This document shows positions 10,339 through 20,900 of a DNA stretch of 38,751 nucleotides, piece by piece. The position numbers were made by a program, and so were the translations under genes. The DNA comes from Stentor coeruleus (taxonomy: Eukaryota; Ciliophora; Heterotrichea; Heterotrichida; Stentoridae). Positions within the stretch are counted from its first letter, which is position 1. Every line of letters starts with the position of its first letter. The notes below the pieces were generated by a model. That model was not told the DNA's origin. It ran no database searches and saw only the letters and a program-made list of their open reading frames with translations. Where the stretch lies: NCBI GenBank assembly GCA_001970955.1, contig MPUH01000713.1, positions 1 to 38,751 of the forward strand, in the 5' to 3' direction.

Positions 10339-11009
10339 CTTGTAATTATTTTATATTAAACTATATTTGGTAAGATATAAAGAAACAGAACAGATTTTAT
10401 AGCAAACCACTAAAAATGTCAAATAATAAAATCATGGGTATGGGCTGTATAATTTTATTAGCAAACATGATTTATAAAATATTGGGAAAAACTATTTAAT
10501 TTTAGTATTAGTTTCAGATACCTGTAAAAAAAATTTACAGTTATTCGATATTTTTGCCATTATAAACTGGCTTTTACTGTTAAGACTTAGATGCTTTATT
10601 TTATGGCTTATTTCATAATGACTTGCGATTAAATTATGGAAACTGTAAGCCTTTGTTATTTAGTTTTAAGGAAAATTAAGTGACAATTTTATTATAAAAT
10701 TAGATACTTCACTAAGAGCAACTTATCAAAATTTAAAAATATATTACATCATTTCCACTATTAATCAAACAAGTAAAAAAGTGTCTCTAATAATATAACT
10801 CGATAATAAATAAAACACTTTCATTGTTTTTATATCGTATGCATCTTATCCTTTAATCATTTTTATTATTATCATCTAAATTTACTGCATGAAATATTTA
10901 TATATCTTTATGCTATTTTTTTATTATCGCCTGATGGAAATTATGAATCCAAATCAAACTAGGAAATATTAAAAATGCAAGAACAAGAAGAAGAGGATAA
11001 ACTAATATT
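10339..11009. other. intergenic between divergent small genes
   Basis: About 670 nt of AT-rich DNA between the starts of the minus-strand MGCG gene and the + strand CaaX gene, so promoters for both should lie here. A small hairpin-capable palindrome is at 10522-10540 (CTGTAAA, 5-nt A loop, TTTACAG). Just before 11010 there is a short overlapping upstream frame (10975-11019). Confidence 0.5.
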
Positions 11010-11019
11010 ATGGCACTAG
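10975..11019 (+). promoter_or_regulatory. overlapping upstream ORF (14 codons)
   Basis: An ATG at 10975 opens a 14-codon acidic frame (MQEQEEEDKLILWH) that stops at 11017-11019, inside the next gene and out of frame with its ATG at 11010. If the mRNA leader includes it, it would reduce translation of the downstream protein. Whether the transcript starts upstream of 10975 cannot be seen. Confidence 0.3.
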
Positions 11020-11336
11020 AATTAAAAAAGAGACATAGACGCCTTGACTCAAGTGGTTCTTCTGTAAGTATTTTTACTTTTGGGCCAAAATCTGAGGTAG
11101 ATGCTGAGTCTTATTGTTCAGATAAAGATATTAAACCTACAGATACTCAATTAACCGGGAGTCTTATCACTTTACTTGTCAGGCCATCTCTAGACAGTAT
11201 TCCTATCATAAGAACAGGTTCAATATCTCGTTCTTGTTCACCTTATCTGATAAGGCCAGATATAATCACATGTTCAAAATTTTGCAAGGTGCAAGATCCG
11301 TACACAACTAAAAAATGTGGATGTTTGGTCTTTTGA
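11010..11336 (+). CDS. small protein with C-terminal CaaX prenylation motif
   Basis: A 108-residue Ser- and Arg-containing protein of unknown family. The last eight residues are KKCGCLVF: a CaaX box (CLVF; a terminal Phe tends to favour geranylgeranylation) with a second Cys two residues before it and two lysines, the usual arrangement of a prenylated and palmitoylated membrane anchor, as in small GTPases. There is no GTPase domain. The middle is Ser/Thr/Pro-rich and probably disordered. It lies between the two small MGCG genes, so three neighbouring tiny genes all encode predicted lipid-anchored proteins. The stop is TGA, supporting the standard code. Confidence 0.65.
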   Translation: MALELKKRHRRLDSSGSSVSIFTFGPKSEVDAESYCSDKDIKPTDTQLTGSLITLLVRPSLDSIPIIRTGSISRSCSPYLIRPDIITCSKFCKVQDPYTTKKCGCLVF

Positions 11337-12844
11337 TGCTTTTATGTTTAAATAAAAAGTTTTAAAATAGTTATTGTGCTTAGATTATTTTTGTTGGAAA
11401 TTTTAGATATTTGTTTATAAATACTTACTAGTATCTTGGTATGGTTTAGATTATAAATGTACTTTTTTAGTGATTTTGTAAAGTATGATTGTTATGCTTT
11501 GTTTAGATTTTCAGTATTTTAGTACTTGTTTTCTTCAGGTTAATATAAATTTTTATATATATGCAGGCTTATTTTTATGTTACTTTTGATGGAATAGATT
11601 ATAAATATATATTAAGATTAATTTTATCAAAGTATCATTACTCGATCCCATTAATATTATATTACTCTTATTTTTTCTCTTTTACAATTCTAGAATATAT
11701 ATAAAATGTTTAAGAAATTTAACTTATCTTTCAATTTCTGATAGTAGATATATATTACTTTAAATAACAACAATAAACTAGAATATAAAATTAAAGCATC
11801 ATAGTGACACAACATATCTCTCAGTATAAGACTTTTTCTAACTATTTTTTGAATAGCTTTTATAGAAATCGCCAAAGAAAACTCTTAACTTTTTATTTGC
11901 ATTTGACTTGTATTTATTCACTAAATTTTGACCTTATACCTTTGTGTATTTTTCTAAAGGGTATATTTAACTCACATGACTTCATGTCATTTTATTAAGT
12001 AAAAGACGATATTTAGTTAAAAGTTAATTCTCAACTGGGGATTATTAAAATATGTTTTTACATGGACAAGTACTCTAATTCCTTGTAATTCTAGACATAT
12101 AACATCATGCTAATTCTTAAAGGACTACATCATATTATTTTGATATAATAAAATGAATAGTAAGTTTTCCTACTGAATATTCCTTTAAGCTAAATATTAA
12201 CTTGAAATCTCTAAAACCACTTTAAACATTTCTGATCCTCTTAAAATACAAACTCGCCTAGCCTTTCTTGCATATTTTATCATTTCTGTTGATGCTATAT
12301 TTTAATCATTTGGCTAAATAATATAAATTTACCTAAAAAAATACCATGATTTGCATAAAATGTAATCTTCAGTTTATCACAAAACCCAGCCCAACAAATT
12401 CATCTTTTCACTACCTCCTAAGAATAAATACATAAGAAAATCGCTCTGTGTAAAATGCCATATATTTACCGAAAAAATCATTTACTACCAGTACTCATAA
12501 TTATTTCCAACAGAAACCTGATAATCTTCAAGATATCATTTCCAAGCTTAGCTTTCAAATTAATATAGTTATGTAATAATAGCAAAATACTTCTAAATAT
12601 TCATTTTATATTCCATATTATTTCTTTTCCATTCAATCTTCTAATAAAATATATACTTTCTTACATACCAAACTCATATTCACTTTGTTTGCTTTCATAA
12701 ATATGTAAATTTTCTAAATACTTAATTTCATGTAAACATACAGGTTTATACTTAAAACTGTTAAGTTTAAAACAATCAATATCATAATTAGTCATTGTTT
12801 ATTATAACTAGCTTTTAGTCTAGTGAATTATTATAACACAAGCT
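11337..12844. other. intergenic between convergent genes, no gene seen
   Basis: About 1.5 kb. The left part is G-rich on the + strand and the right part C-rich (12361-12540: 14 G, 41 C by hand count), as expected for sequence downstream of convergent genes. The small open frames of about 60 codons have no supporting features. Confidence 0.55.
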
Positions 12845-13057
12845 TTACTCGTTATTTTGAGATAACTCAAGATAAGACCTTACTTCAAATATTGTCCTTA
12901 ATGTGCTTTTTTGAAGCTGTAAATATCGTGCTTTTCTCCATGGAAGTTCAAAGTGCAGTTTGGGCCTGAGCTTTACTGGCTCTTCATCTGGCAAAGGAGT
13001 TTTTAAAGATCTCATGCAATCTGATGACTCTTTTTTCTTGGTCAATCCACATCCCAT
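12845..13057 (-). CDS. small N-myristoylated/palmitoylated protein, MGCG family member 2
   Basis: A 70-residue protein starting MGCGLTKK, with Gly2, Cys3 and Thr6 giving a predicted myristoylation plus palmitoylation anchor and two lysines following. Its C-terminal third is homologous to that of the 67-residue protein at 10135-10338 (shared pattern QKS-L-TI-EVR---LE). The middle is Pro/Lys-rich. The two genes share strand and approximate size and probably arose by local duplication, although the CaaX-protein gene now lies between them. Function unknown; cortical or ciliary membrane association is a guess from the acylation signals. Confidence 0.75.
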   Translation of the reverse strand: MGCGLTKKKESSDCMRSLKTPLPDEEPVKLRPKLHFELPWRKARYLQLQKSTLRTIFEVRSYLELSQNNE

Positions 13058-13727
13058 TTTCCTCTGTATTATAAATGTCTATCAGTGCAAATGATTTCAA
13101 CAAAATTAGTGTGTAATAGGGAAAGAATATGATTTATTATGATGATATAAGAACAGATAATTGCTAATTTAAATTGGTTGCAAATAGGGCCTTTTTTAAG
13201 GTTTTTAGAAGAAAAGGCTTGCTTAGTTGTTTTTATTATAATTTTCTTTATGCAATTATGGGTTTTTAATTGGAAATATAAGTGTAGTTATAGATTTTTA
13301 ATTGGAAATATAAGATTAGATTGAATTTGGTCATAGATTTATTAAAAAATTTTATTTGATATTTAGATGCACAAAAAAACTAATGAATTTTTATAGCATA
13401 CCTTTATAATTAAACTCATATATAGTAATATTATATAGATAATACTAGAATCAAAATTTAGATTAAGAAAAATAGTCTTGCTTAAATAAAACTTTAGTTA
13501 CTTAAATTATTTAAAAGCATAATATATCATTAAATTGATCAATTTTAATGAACTAATCTTAGGTTATTATATTTCTAGAAAAAAATTGTAATATAAAAAG
13601 TATATCTTGTTAGTATAATAAGTTACCTTGATTATAAAATAATATAGAAATCAAATCATGATTGAGGTTTACAGCATGTCATTAGCCTATATAATCAGCA
13701 CAATATATTATAATCACAAACTTATAA
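13058..13727. other. intergenic with a 20-nt direct repeat
   Basis: AT-rich spacer between divergent genes. It contains a 20-nt direct repeat (TTTTTAATTGGAAATATAAG) at 13263-13282 and 13295-13314, a 32-nt period. No coding or RNA gene is supported. Confidence 0.55.
13263..13314 (+). repeat. 20-nt direct repeat, 32-nt period
   Basis: Two perfect copies of TTTTTAATTGGAAATATAAG separated by 12 nt, about 230 nt upstream of the MGCG gene start. Could be a regulatory duplication or a chance slippage product. Confidence 0.7.
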
Positions 13728-14855
13728 ATGGCCTTTCGTAGAACCCCTCAAAAAAAAACTAAAGAACCATCCCCAAGCACAAAGCAAGCCCACATCACTC
13801 TAAAAACATCTCTCCACAAAGTAATCTTTATAAAGTACCAACAACGTTTAAAAAATCATCTTGAAAACAGTATATTAAATATCAGAACCTCTACAAACAA
13901 AACTAGTCCACGTCATGCCCGCTCTCCTTCTTTACGTAAAAAGCCAAGTCCTTCAATTAATCCAGTATCAAAAACCCCATTTTCCCGAATAGCTAAATAC
14001 TCAGACATATCTCTTGAAACCTTTGTTAATGATGCATCTCAATCATCATCTGTAGATTATCAAGAAACTAAAGAAACTGTCAAACCTTTTAAAATCAAAA
14101 AAACATCAAGTCAAAACCGAGAGTTTAATTCAGAAATTGATTGCTTTCATAAAGAAATCGACTGGCTCAAAACACGACTGATGAAACTTCAAAATTCATC
14201 TTATATAGCCTTAGGGGGTAAAAATAATAGTGCAAGTATTGAAAAAGATGTAAGTATAAGATTGAAGAAACAAAAAGAAAAACTGATGAGAAAACATAAA
14301 GAAGAGATGGAAAGGCAAAAAGAAGAGCTTATAAAGTCGTTTAATGTAGATTTTGAAAGTTTTAATGGAAAAATTGCCCAGAAATTAAAAGATGAACAGA
14401 TTAAGATAGAGGAAAATAAGGAAAAAGAATTAGAAGAACGGGTTAAAGAGGAAGTGCTGTTGATAGAAAAAGAAAGTGAAGCGAAATTAAAACTTAAATT
14501 GAACCAAGTTAAAAGTGATTATGAGAGACAGTTGAAAAGGGCTCAAGATGAAAATAATGCTTTAAAAAAACAGACAGAGGTATTAAAAAGATTATTAGAG
14601 GACTCAAAAGCGAAATGTGAGGTTATAAAAACTACTATTAGGTATGAAAACAATCTTTTAGGTCAGCATGCATATGAGGGTGATAAAGAATATAAAGAAT
14701 TACAAACAAAATATAATAATTTGCAAAGAGATTATACAGAGTCAATAAAAAATAATCAAAATCTATGCCAAAAGTGCAAAGCTTTTATAAAATTTGATGA
14801 AGAAGTCAGCCAAAAAATCAGCACTTTGAGAAAATACATTGATTTTTCTGATTAG
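13728..14855 (+). CDS. coiled-coil protein with basic Ser/Pro-rich N-terminus
   Basis: A 375-residue protein. The first 140 residues are basic and rich in SP/TP and Ser (many KKPSPS-like stretches), probably disordered and phosphorylated. From about residue 175 to 345 there is a long highly charged Lys/Glu coiled coil (KEEMERQKEELI and similar). The C-terminus has a C-x2-C pair (QKCK region: LCQKC) and ends at residue 375. No catalytic domain. The composition resembles basal-body, centrosomal or cortical cytoskeleton proteins, which are abundant in ciliates, but no specific family is recognised. It ends only about 150 nt from the convergent histone H4 gene. Confidence 0.8.
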   Translation: MAFRRTPQKKTKEPSPSTKQAHITLKTSLHKVIFIKYQQRLKNHLENSILNIRTSTNKTSPRHARSPSLRKKPSPSINPVSKTPFSRIAKYSDISLETFVNDASQSSSVDYQETKETVKPFKIKKTSSQNREFNSEIDCFHKEIDWLKTRLMKLQNSSYIALGGKNNSASIEKDVSIRLKKQKEKLMRKHKEEMERQKEELIKSFNVDFESFNGKIAQKLKDEQIKIEENKEKELEERVKEEVLLIEKESEAKLKLKLNQVKSDYERQLKRAQDENNALKKQTEVLKRLLEDSKAKCEVIKTTIRYENNLLGQHAYEGDKEYKELQTKYNNLQRDYTESIKNNQNLCQKCKAFIKFDEEVSQKISTLRKYIDFSD

Positions 14856-15006
14856 CCTTGTATAATAACTAAAACTAATCATTAATTTTCTAAATAAATT
14901 TTTCACTTTAACCAGATTTTTTTTACCAAAAATTCTATCTAATACATAAAAAAATATACAAAACATACAATCATAAAACACTTAATCTGTAAAGATCTTT
15001 AAATTA

Positions 15007-15333
15007 TTAACCACCAAATCCATAAAGTGTTCTTCCTTGTCTCTTCAATGCATATATAACATCTAAAGCTGTGACAGTCTTTCTTCTTGCATGTTCAGTA
15101 TAAGTAACAGCATCTCTTACAATACCTTCTAAGAAAGATTTAAGAACATTACGAGTTTCATCATAAACAAGCCCGGATAGTCTTTTAACACCACCTCTTC
15201 TGGCTAATCTTCTTATGGCTGGTTTGGTTATTCCTTGAATATTTTCTCTTGCGATTTTCCTATGTCTTTTCTTGGCTCCAACTTTTCCAAGTCCTTTTCC
15301 TCCTTTGCCTCCTTTACCTGCTCCTTGTTTCAT
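15007..15333 (-). CDS. histone H4
   Basis: The histone-fold core is unmistakable: [36 protein letters not shown] and the terminal [11 protein letters not shown]. The protein is 108 residues with Met, about five longer than the usual H4. The extra length is in the N-terminal tail, which begins [14 protein letters not shown] instead of SGRGKGGKG and carries [12 protein letters not shown] where most H4s have AKRHRKVLRDN. The tail therefore lacks the usual S1/R3 context and has one added lysine near the K16-K20 region. No H3 gene is adjacent; the H4 stands alone with a G-depleted (sense strand) upstream region at 15421-15720. Confidence 0.98.
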   Translation of the reverse strand: MKQGAGKGGKGGKGLGKVGAKKRHRKIARENIQGITKPAIRRLARRGGVKRLSGLVYDETRNVLKSFLEGIVRDAVTYTEHARRKTVTALDVIYALKRQGRTLYGFGG

Positions 15334-15940
15334 TATATTTTTTTTGATGTTAAAAAAACTATTTATCCTTATTTTTTATCCATCTGCGATGAAATCTTTA
15401 ATTTAATTGGGTAGTTTTTATATTTGTATCGATGATGGGGGCTGATATTTTGACAGAGATTGATGAAGTTTTAAAGGTTGTTTTGTTATGGGTTTTTGAT
15501 GAGGTAGAATAAAGTTTGATTATGATAGAGGTATTTGGTTTTAGGAAGAAGATTAAGGTTGGATTATTAGTTTTTTTAAAGGGTGGATGCACTTTTAGGG
15601 TGTTTTAGAGATAAAGGATTTTTTACAAATAGAGTGGTTTGGGAGATGAAGGGTGATTGTATAAAAGATTTTTATAGCTTTTGTATTGGCATGAATTAAG
15701 TTTGGGGATGATTTTTGGTTTATGATTTAAATTGTGTTTATTATACTGTAGTATTATTTTTCAATATGATATAACTCTTTTATCCAATCTAAAAAACTAA
15801 AAGTTATAATATTGTGTATATTAAAAGAACTTATAACTAGCAGATTAAAATATTATATATAACAAATATAAACTTTATATTTTTTTCATATCAAAAAAGA
15901 GTATTATTAGTCACATATTAAATTGTAAAAGAAAAGGAAA
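15334..15940. other. intergenic; strongly skewed upstream region of H4
   Basis: Bases 15421-15720 contain 86 G and 8 C on the + strand by hand count. That means the H4 sense strand upstream of the gene is C-rich and nearly free of G. The minus-strand open frame here (15398-15592) is explained by this composition, which removes TAG and TGA stops, and is not called. Confidence 0.75.
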
Positions 15941-16303
15941 TTATGCTAAATTTTTTCTAATATTTGATAATTTTTCTATAAGCTCAACCGTTCTAAAAGC
16001 ATCATCAATACTTTCTATAGCCATAAGTTCATCAGCATATTTTTCTATGCACTTTTCAATCTTAAAAGCAGCATTTGAAGGTGCTATTCTTATCTGTGGG
16101 GGAACTTCTTCAACTACAAGTTTAGGTTCTGGTTTTTTTTCAATTGGCTTTTGGTTAAGAAATTCCTGACATCCACAACAATATTCCTTTTTTTCTTTGT
16201 CTCTCATTATCGGGGTAAAGCATTTTTCACAAGATTTGTCTAGCATGCACCAGCCTTGAAGAAGCTTCCCTGAAAGCCTTGAGGCTGTATCATCAGAAGA
16301 CAT
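15941..16303 (-). CDS. ZNRD2: ZNRD2/SSSCA1-family zinc ribbon protein (autoantigen p27 type)
   Basis: A 120-residue protein. Residues about 12-50 match the SSSCA1 (UPF0148/ZNRD2) domain: LLQGWCMLDKSCEKCFTPIM followed by a second Cys pair in YCCGC. The two C-x2-C knuckles (CEKC and CCGC) form a zinc ribbon, and G-W-x-M-L is the family hallmark. The middle is Pro/Glu-rich, and the C-terminal 45 residues form a predicted helix. In animals the homologue is linked to mitosis and centromere antigens; in archaea the same ribbon occurs alone. The exact role here is unknown. Moderate G-rich (+ strand) sequence flanks its start. Confidence 0.85.
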   Translation of the reverse strand: MSSDDTASRLSGKLLQGWCMLDKSCEKCFTPIMRDKEKKEYCCGCQEFLNQKPIEKKPEPKLVVEEVPPQIRIAPSNAAFKIEKCIEKYADELMAIESIDDAFRTVELIEKLSNIRKNLA

Positions 16304-16954
16304 TTATTAAAAATATTATGGTATTTTGTAATGTATTAGATATTTTATATAAGGCCAAGTATGATTTCAATGTTATGAATGGTAGATTTTTGATACAATA
16401 TTGATTTAGTTTTGATTTTTGTATAAAATAATTGGAATTATAGGAAATTTTTAAGTTAGGTTAAAGAAAATTATTTTATCTAAATGTAATTTTCCATGGT
16501 TTATTTATGACAAATCTACTTAGTTTATATTAGTACTTTACATTAGTTCTTCATCAGTATGCTATTTTTTTCATATTTCTTTTATGTAGCGACTTTTGAT
16601 TCTAACGAATAAACCCCAAGTTTCATAAACTCAGCCTTACCCCTACTCTTCAAAATACCAACAACCCTTAAAAAATCATACCAAATCCCAAAATTCTTTA
16701 CATCAAATTCTTCAAAATCAATACACATAAAAAAATCCAAAAAACCAAACAAAATTTATACAACCATCATAAAAGTAACACTTCACTCAACAAAATGCAT
16801 ATCAAAATTCTTTCCAATAAAAACTAAACTATAAAACCCTCAAAACTCGTGCCAAGTCGCAATCCTCAACACCCAAAAATAAATTTCCTTCAAACAATAT
16901 TTTCCCAATCCTTCTCCATTCTTTCATTTTTAATATAATTCAAACCTCTCTACA
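16304..16954. other. intergenic; G-depleted upstream tract
   Basis: Divergent promoter region between the ZNRD2-type gene and the spliced gene at 16955. Bases 16621-16920 contain only 7 G against 83 C on the + strand by hand count, a mirror of the H4 upstream tract. No other feature is seen. Confidence 0.75.
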
Positions 16955-17596
16955 ATGCTCCCAAAACGTCAATTACAACCATATGACCCTTACCCTTGGT
17001 CTCCATCGTAATTTCCACATAGAGAAATAAGTAAAAGAGGTGTCACAGCACCACGACCAGAAAAAGTTGAAAGCATCTATATCCCATCAAGAGTCCCAAC
17101 AAGTTCATCAAAATATACAGAAATTCATGTACCGAATACAAAAGTTTCAATAAAAGGAACAGGATGGAAATCCTATAAACCTCGTGAGCCAGTTAGAACT
17201 GTATCATCATGTCATGAAACACCTCAATATAAAAACCCTTCATCAATAGCTTCTATACCTTTAAATACAATTCCTTTAACAGAAGAAATAGTTCATGTAT
17301 GGGAAGAAGGAAATAAACGACCAAAAACTCAGAATGAAAAATGTAGGAAGAAAAATTCCACACAAGGGATAAATAACGAACACTCTGAAGCTTTTCCTAA
17401 TAGAGTTAATGGGAATACTAATGGTTTATATGATGTTCCGATTATTGTTATTAGAGATGATAAAAGCAGGAAAATTGCTAGTGCTAAGAGAAATGTAGCG
17501 ACTAAAGCTGGGCAAAGACCTTCGACATTTAAACCTGGGAAGTCAAGTTTGATTACGTCACTTGATCAGGAGTTTTTGGATTTGTTTCAGATGTAA
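16955..17596 (+). CDS. unknown 208-aa protein; one 15-nt intron (17008-17022)
   Basis: A gene found only by splicing. Exon 1 (16955-17007) starts MLPKRQLQPYDPYPWSPS. A 15-nt intron follows, and exon 2 (17023-17596) is open for 191 codons to TAA. Without splicing, translation stops at once (TCG TAA). The protein is basic, Pro/Ser/Thr-rich and apparently mostly disordered, with no cysteine-rich, membrane or catalytic motif. It contains short conserved-looking stretches (YIPSRVPTSSKYTEIHVP; GTGWKSYKPREPVRT) and a C-terminal acidic/hydrophobic end. Codon use and the C-rich 5' to G-rich 3' drift match the neighbouring genes, which supports a real gene. Function unknown; a cytoskeletal linker would fit the composition. 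Confidence 0.85.
17008..17022 (+). other. 15-nt spliceosomal intron
   Basis: GTAATTTCCACATAG, phase 2 (after TC of a TCA codon). As in the intron at 6182, retention creates an in-frame TAA as the next codon. Confidence 0.88.
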
Positions 17597-17943
17597 GCAT
17601 AATGAAGTAATAGTGATTTTAATATGATGTAAAATAGATGGGTTAATTTGGGATTAATAAAGAATATTAGAGAATATTTAAAAGGTGTGCTAGAGTGGAG
17701 TATGGTTAAAAAGACAATGATTGTGTGGCTAGTGATTTGATAAAATGCTTAATTTTAGGAAAGTTGAATGAGAATATAATTTGTAGGATGATTTTTTTTA
17801 TAAACTTGTGATAATTTTTTCTGATGTATTGAGTTTGCCAACATAATCATAAATTTTAAATTTGTATTTGGTATTTCTTTTATAAATACTGTGGTTAATC
17901 ATAAAAATGATAGTAGATAAAAACTCTAATTATCAAAAGAAGT
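17597..17943. other. intergenic between convergent genes
   Basis: About 350 nt between the stops of the 208-aa gene and the PI3K gene. The left part is G-rich on the + strand. No gene or hairpin terminator was seen. Confidence 0.6.
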
Positions 17944-20900
17944 TTAGTTTCTTATTATATTATGAATTAGATTGTCAACTCTTCTAAAAGTATTATTAAG
18001 CGCTGTATCAATCTCTTCATTGAACTTATCCACTGCTTCTGATTCTGTTAATTTTAAACTTAGCATATCTCTAATATAGCTTATTTCTTNTCTTCTAAAA
18101 GTATTATTAAGCGCTGTATCAATCTCTTCATTGAATTTATCCACTGCTTCTGATTCTGTTAATTTTAAACTTAGCATATCTCTAATATAGCTTATTTCTT
18201 CCTTATACTGAAGTTCAGGCATTCCTGCAGAAATCATGAGTTTAAAAAGATTCATAATCCTCCATCCATGTTTTCTTACCAAATTATATGCACGACTGCA
18301 GTATTTTTTAAAAGCCTCAAAGCCTTCACTTTTTTTACCTCCCATAACAAAAGCCATTTCTTCAGTAAAAACAAAATTGCTTCGTTCACGTTTGATACCG
18401 AATTTTCTTTTAAAATTACCTAAAAAATGCCCGAAATCTATATGAAAAAGATGACCTGTATGATTAATCATAATGTTACCATTATGCCTATCTGCGATTC
18501 CAAGTATATAGCTTGCAACACAATATCCTGCACAGCTTTTAATAAAATTACTATAAGCCTTAATCCTCTGGCTTTTATCTGGATTATGTTCCTTCAGAAA
18601 TGCCTTTAAAGGTTTTTTACTCAAAGCTCCAAACTTCCCTCCATAATATGACTGTATAGAAGATGTAGTTTCTGAATTAGGAACAACTTCAATAATTCCT
18701 GATTGGTCTCCTGTTACTACAACTCTATAGCTTTTTATATGTAAATCAAGCCCATCTTCAAGCCAAATCATATCCATAAGTTTAATCATTTGTAAAGTTA
18801 AAACATCTTGTCTTAAATCATCGCCGATTTTAAAAATAATTGGTATCTGCAAATTTTCCTCAGATGAGCTCATAGTTACCCAAAGAGGCATTTTTTTCGA
18901 GTCCATAACTTTACATTCTTCTATACACGGTTCACCAGTTTCTAATGAACTATCAATAGGCAAGGTACAATGATTAGGGAACCGATCATGTTTTTCATTC
19001 AAAAGATGTAAAAAATGTCGTTGCTTTGTCAAAAAGTCTTTACCTGGAGATTTTGAATTTAATTCGAAAATCAAGTCCATATATCGAACTTCTTTTAATA
19101 ATTGATCTCTATAATTACCACATAACATAAGAAATTGTTCTAATATCAACCCAAATCTTTCTGCTGTAGCTTTTACATACAATTGGCTTCTAAGTCCCCA
19201 AAATAAACTATGTCCAACAAGGTGTGGGGATTTTAGAGACCTTTCTATAAGAAGTTCACCAAGTGCACTAAAATGACATGTTTCAAAAGCTAAAGCTTGA
19301 ATCATTTGTGGCATGAATAAAATAAATTCCTCATCTGAAATCTGTGAAATACATTGAGTTGCATAAACTCTAACTTCTTCATCAGCATATTCTGCATTAA
19401 GCAAAGATAAAACATCTTCAAAATGCATTTTGCTCCATTTATTTAGCATATTATGAGCTTCATTTCTTTGTATTGAACGTGTCCAATTTACTGATCTTAA
19501 AAACAACTGTAAGGCTAAAGGTAAACCTTTATAATGATCTCGACATATAAAAAGAAGCTTTTTGTTATCTTCAGATATAGGTTCTAATGGGTCTATTGAT
19601 AATGCTTTTTCCAAGTTGGCAAGGTCGTCTATTTGTGGTTTGGATTTCAAGAGATTCATATCTTCAATTTCTGTTTCTTCATATTCAGCTATTTTTTTAT
19701 TAGCCAAAAAGTCTATTTTCTTTGTATTATCTTCATTTTTAACATTGTTCTTCGAGCGAATTTTTAAAAAAATTCTTGTGTTTCTAGTTAAAGTTGGGAA
19801 TGTTTTACATGTTTTTTTAAGGAACTGTATATCTTTTTCACTCCAAATAACTTCGCTAGGATATTTATCAAAGTTCACATAAATTGTTGCACTTTTTAAG
19901 TATCTGTACATAAAATCAGACTGTTCACCCAGACTAACGCTTCGGAAATCAGTAGAAATCCCTCGGAATTCATCCATACAAGACAATCGTGGTTCAACTT
20001 TATAAAAAGGCCATAATGACATAGTAACTAAGCCTTGAAGCAATACAGCCTGTTCATTAAAAATACTTTTAGTAACACTTCCTATAAGAAATGCATCTCC
20101 TTGATAAGAAACTGCATAAATATTAATCCCAAGTCTTGTTTCTTTAGGCACATTCGACACTTTTATTGGAAAAACTATAGTTTCTTGAGGTCTGGAATTG
20201 AATTTAAAAGGTGTGCATTCAGTTCTCACAAAACATTTTGATAGGATTTCATCTCCATATAAAAGCATAGCATCAAAGCTCATAAAATGCGGGGTAAAAG
20301 GGAGTTTGAACTCATTTTGCATTAAAAATATCGAAGACTCAGGCCCATGGCTAACATAATTCGAAAAAAGTTCATCACTCATTGTCCTCGAGCTAGAATT
20401 CGACTTAGGTTTCATAAACAATAAACTCGACCTCCTTTCTTTGTTTTTCTCAGGTTTCTTCATAGTTTTTCCATGTTTCTTATCAGATAAAACAGTTGGG
20501 AAAAGTATATAATGTGGATGATCAGTTCCATTTTTTGCAGCATTTCCTCTAAGAGCATCAATAAATAGTCTATAAATATTCTCAATTCCTGATAGCCTAA
20601 CACGAAAAGGCCAATCGATTTCCCCAGAGTAAATCTGTAAAGGCCCTGGGATTCCTTCTACAATTTTTTTAAGATTATTTTCTCTTTCTTTAGCAGGTTT
20701 CTTGTTTTTCAACAAAAAATGTCTTGGTTTTGTTTGTTTTGGGGTTAAAATATTCCCATTAGGATCACCTGGAGGATAAAACATCAAATATGAACTTTGA
20801 GATCTAATAGGCTCTTTATCATTAACAAATACTGGGAAATCATCATTAGGATACCTTGGGATTTCTGTAAGTTTCAAACTTAAACTTTGCATATTTCTTA

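Noticed and set aside
15398..15592. 64-codon minus-strand frame upstream of histone H4
   Set aside because: Same cause: the minus strand here is almost G-free, so stops are rare. It lies in the H4 upstream region.
17944..18200. A biological duplication of the PI3K C-terminal helix
   Set aside because: The repeat is 110 nt with one mismatch, lies directly on both sides of an N, and no PI3K is known with a repeated C-terminal segment; an assembly overlap is simpler.
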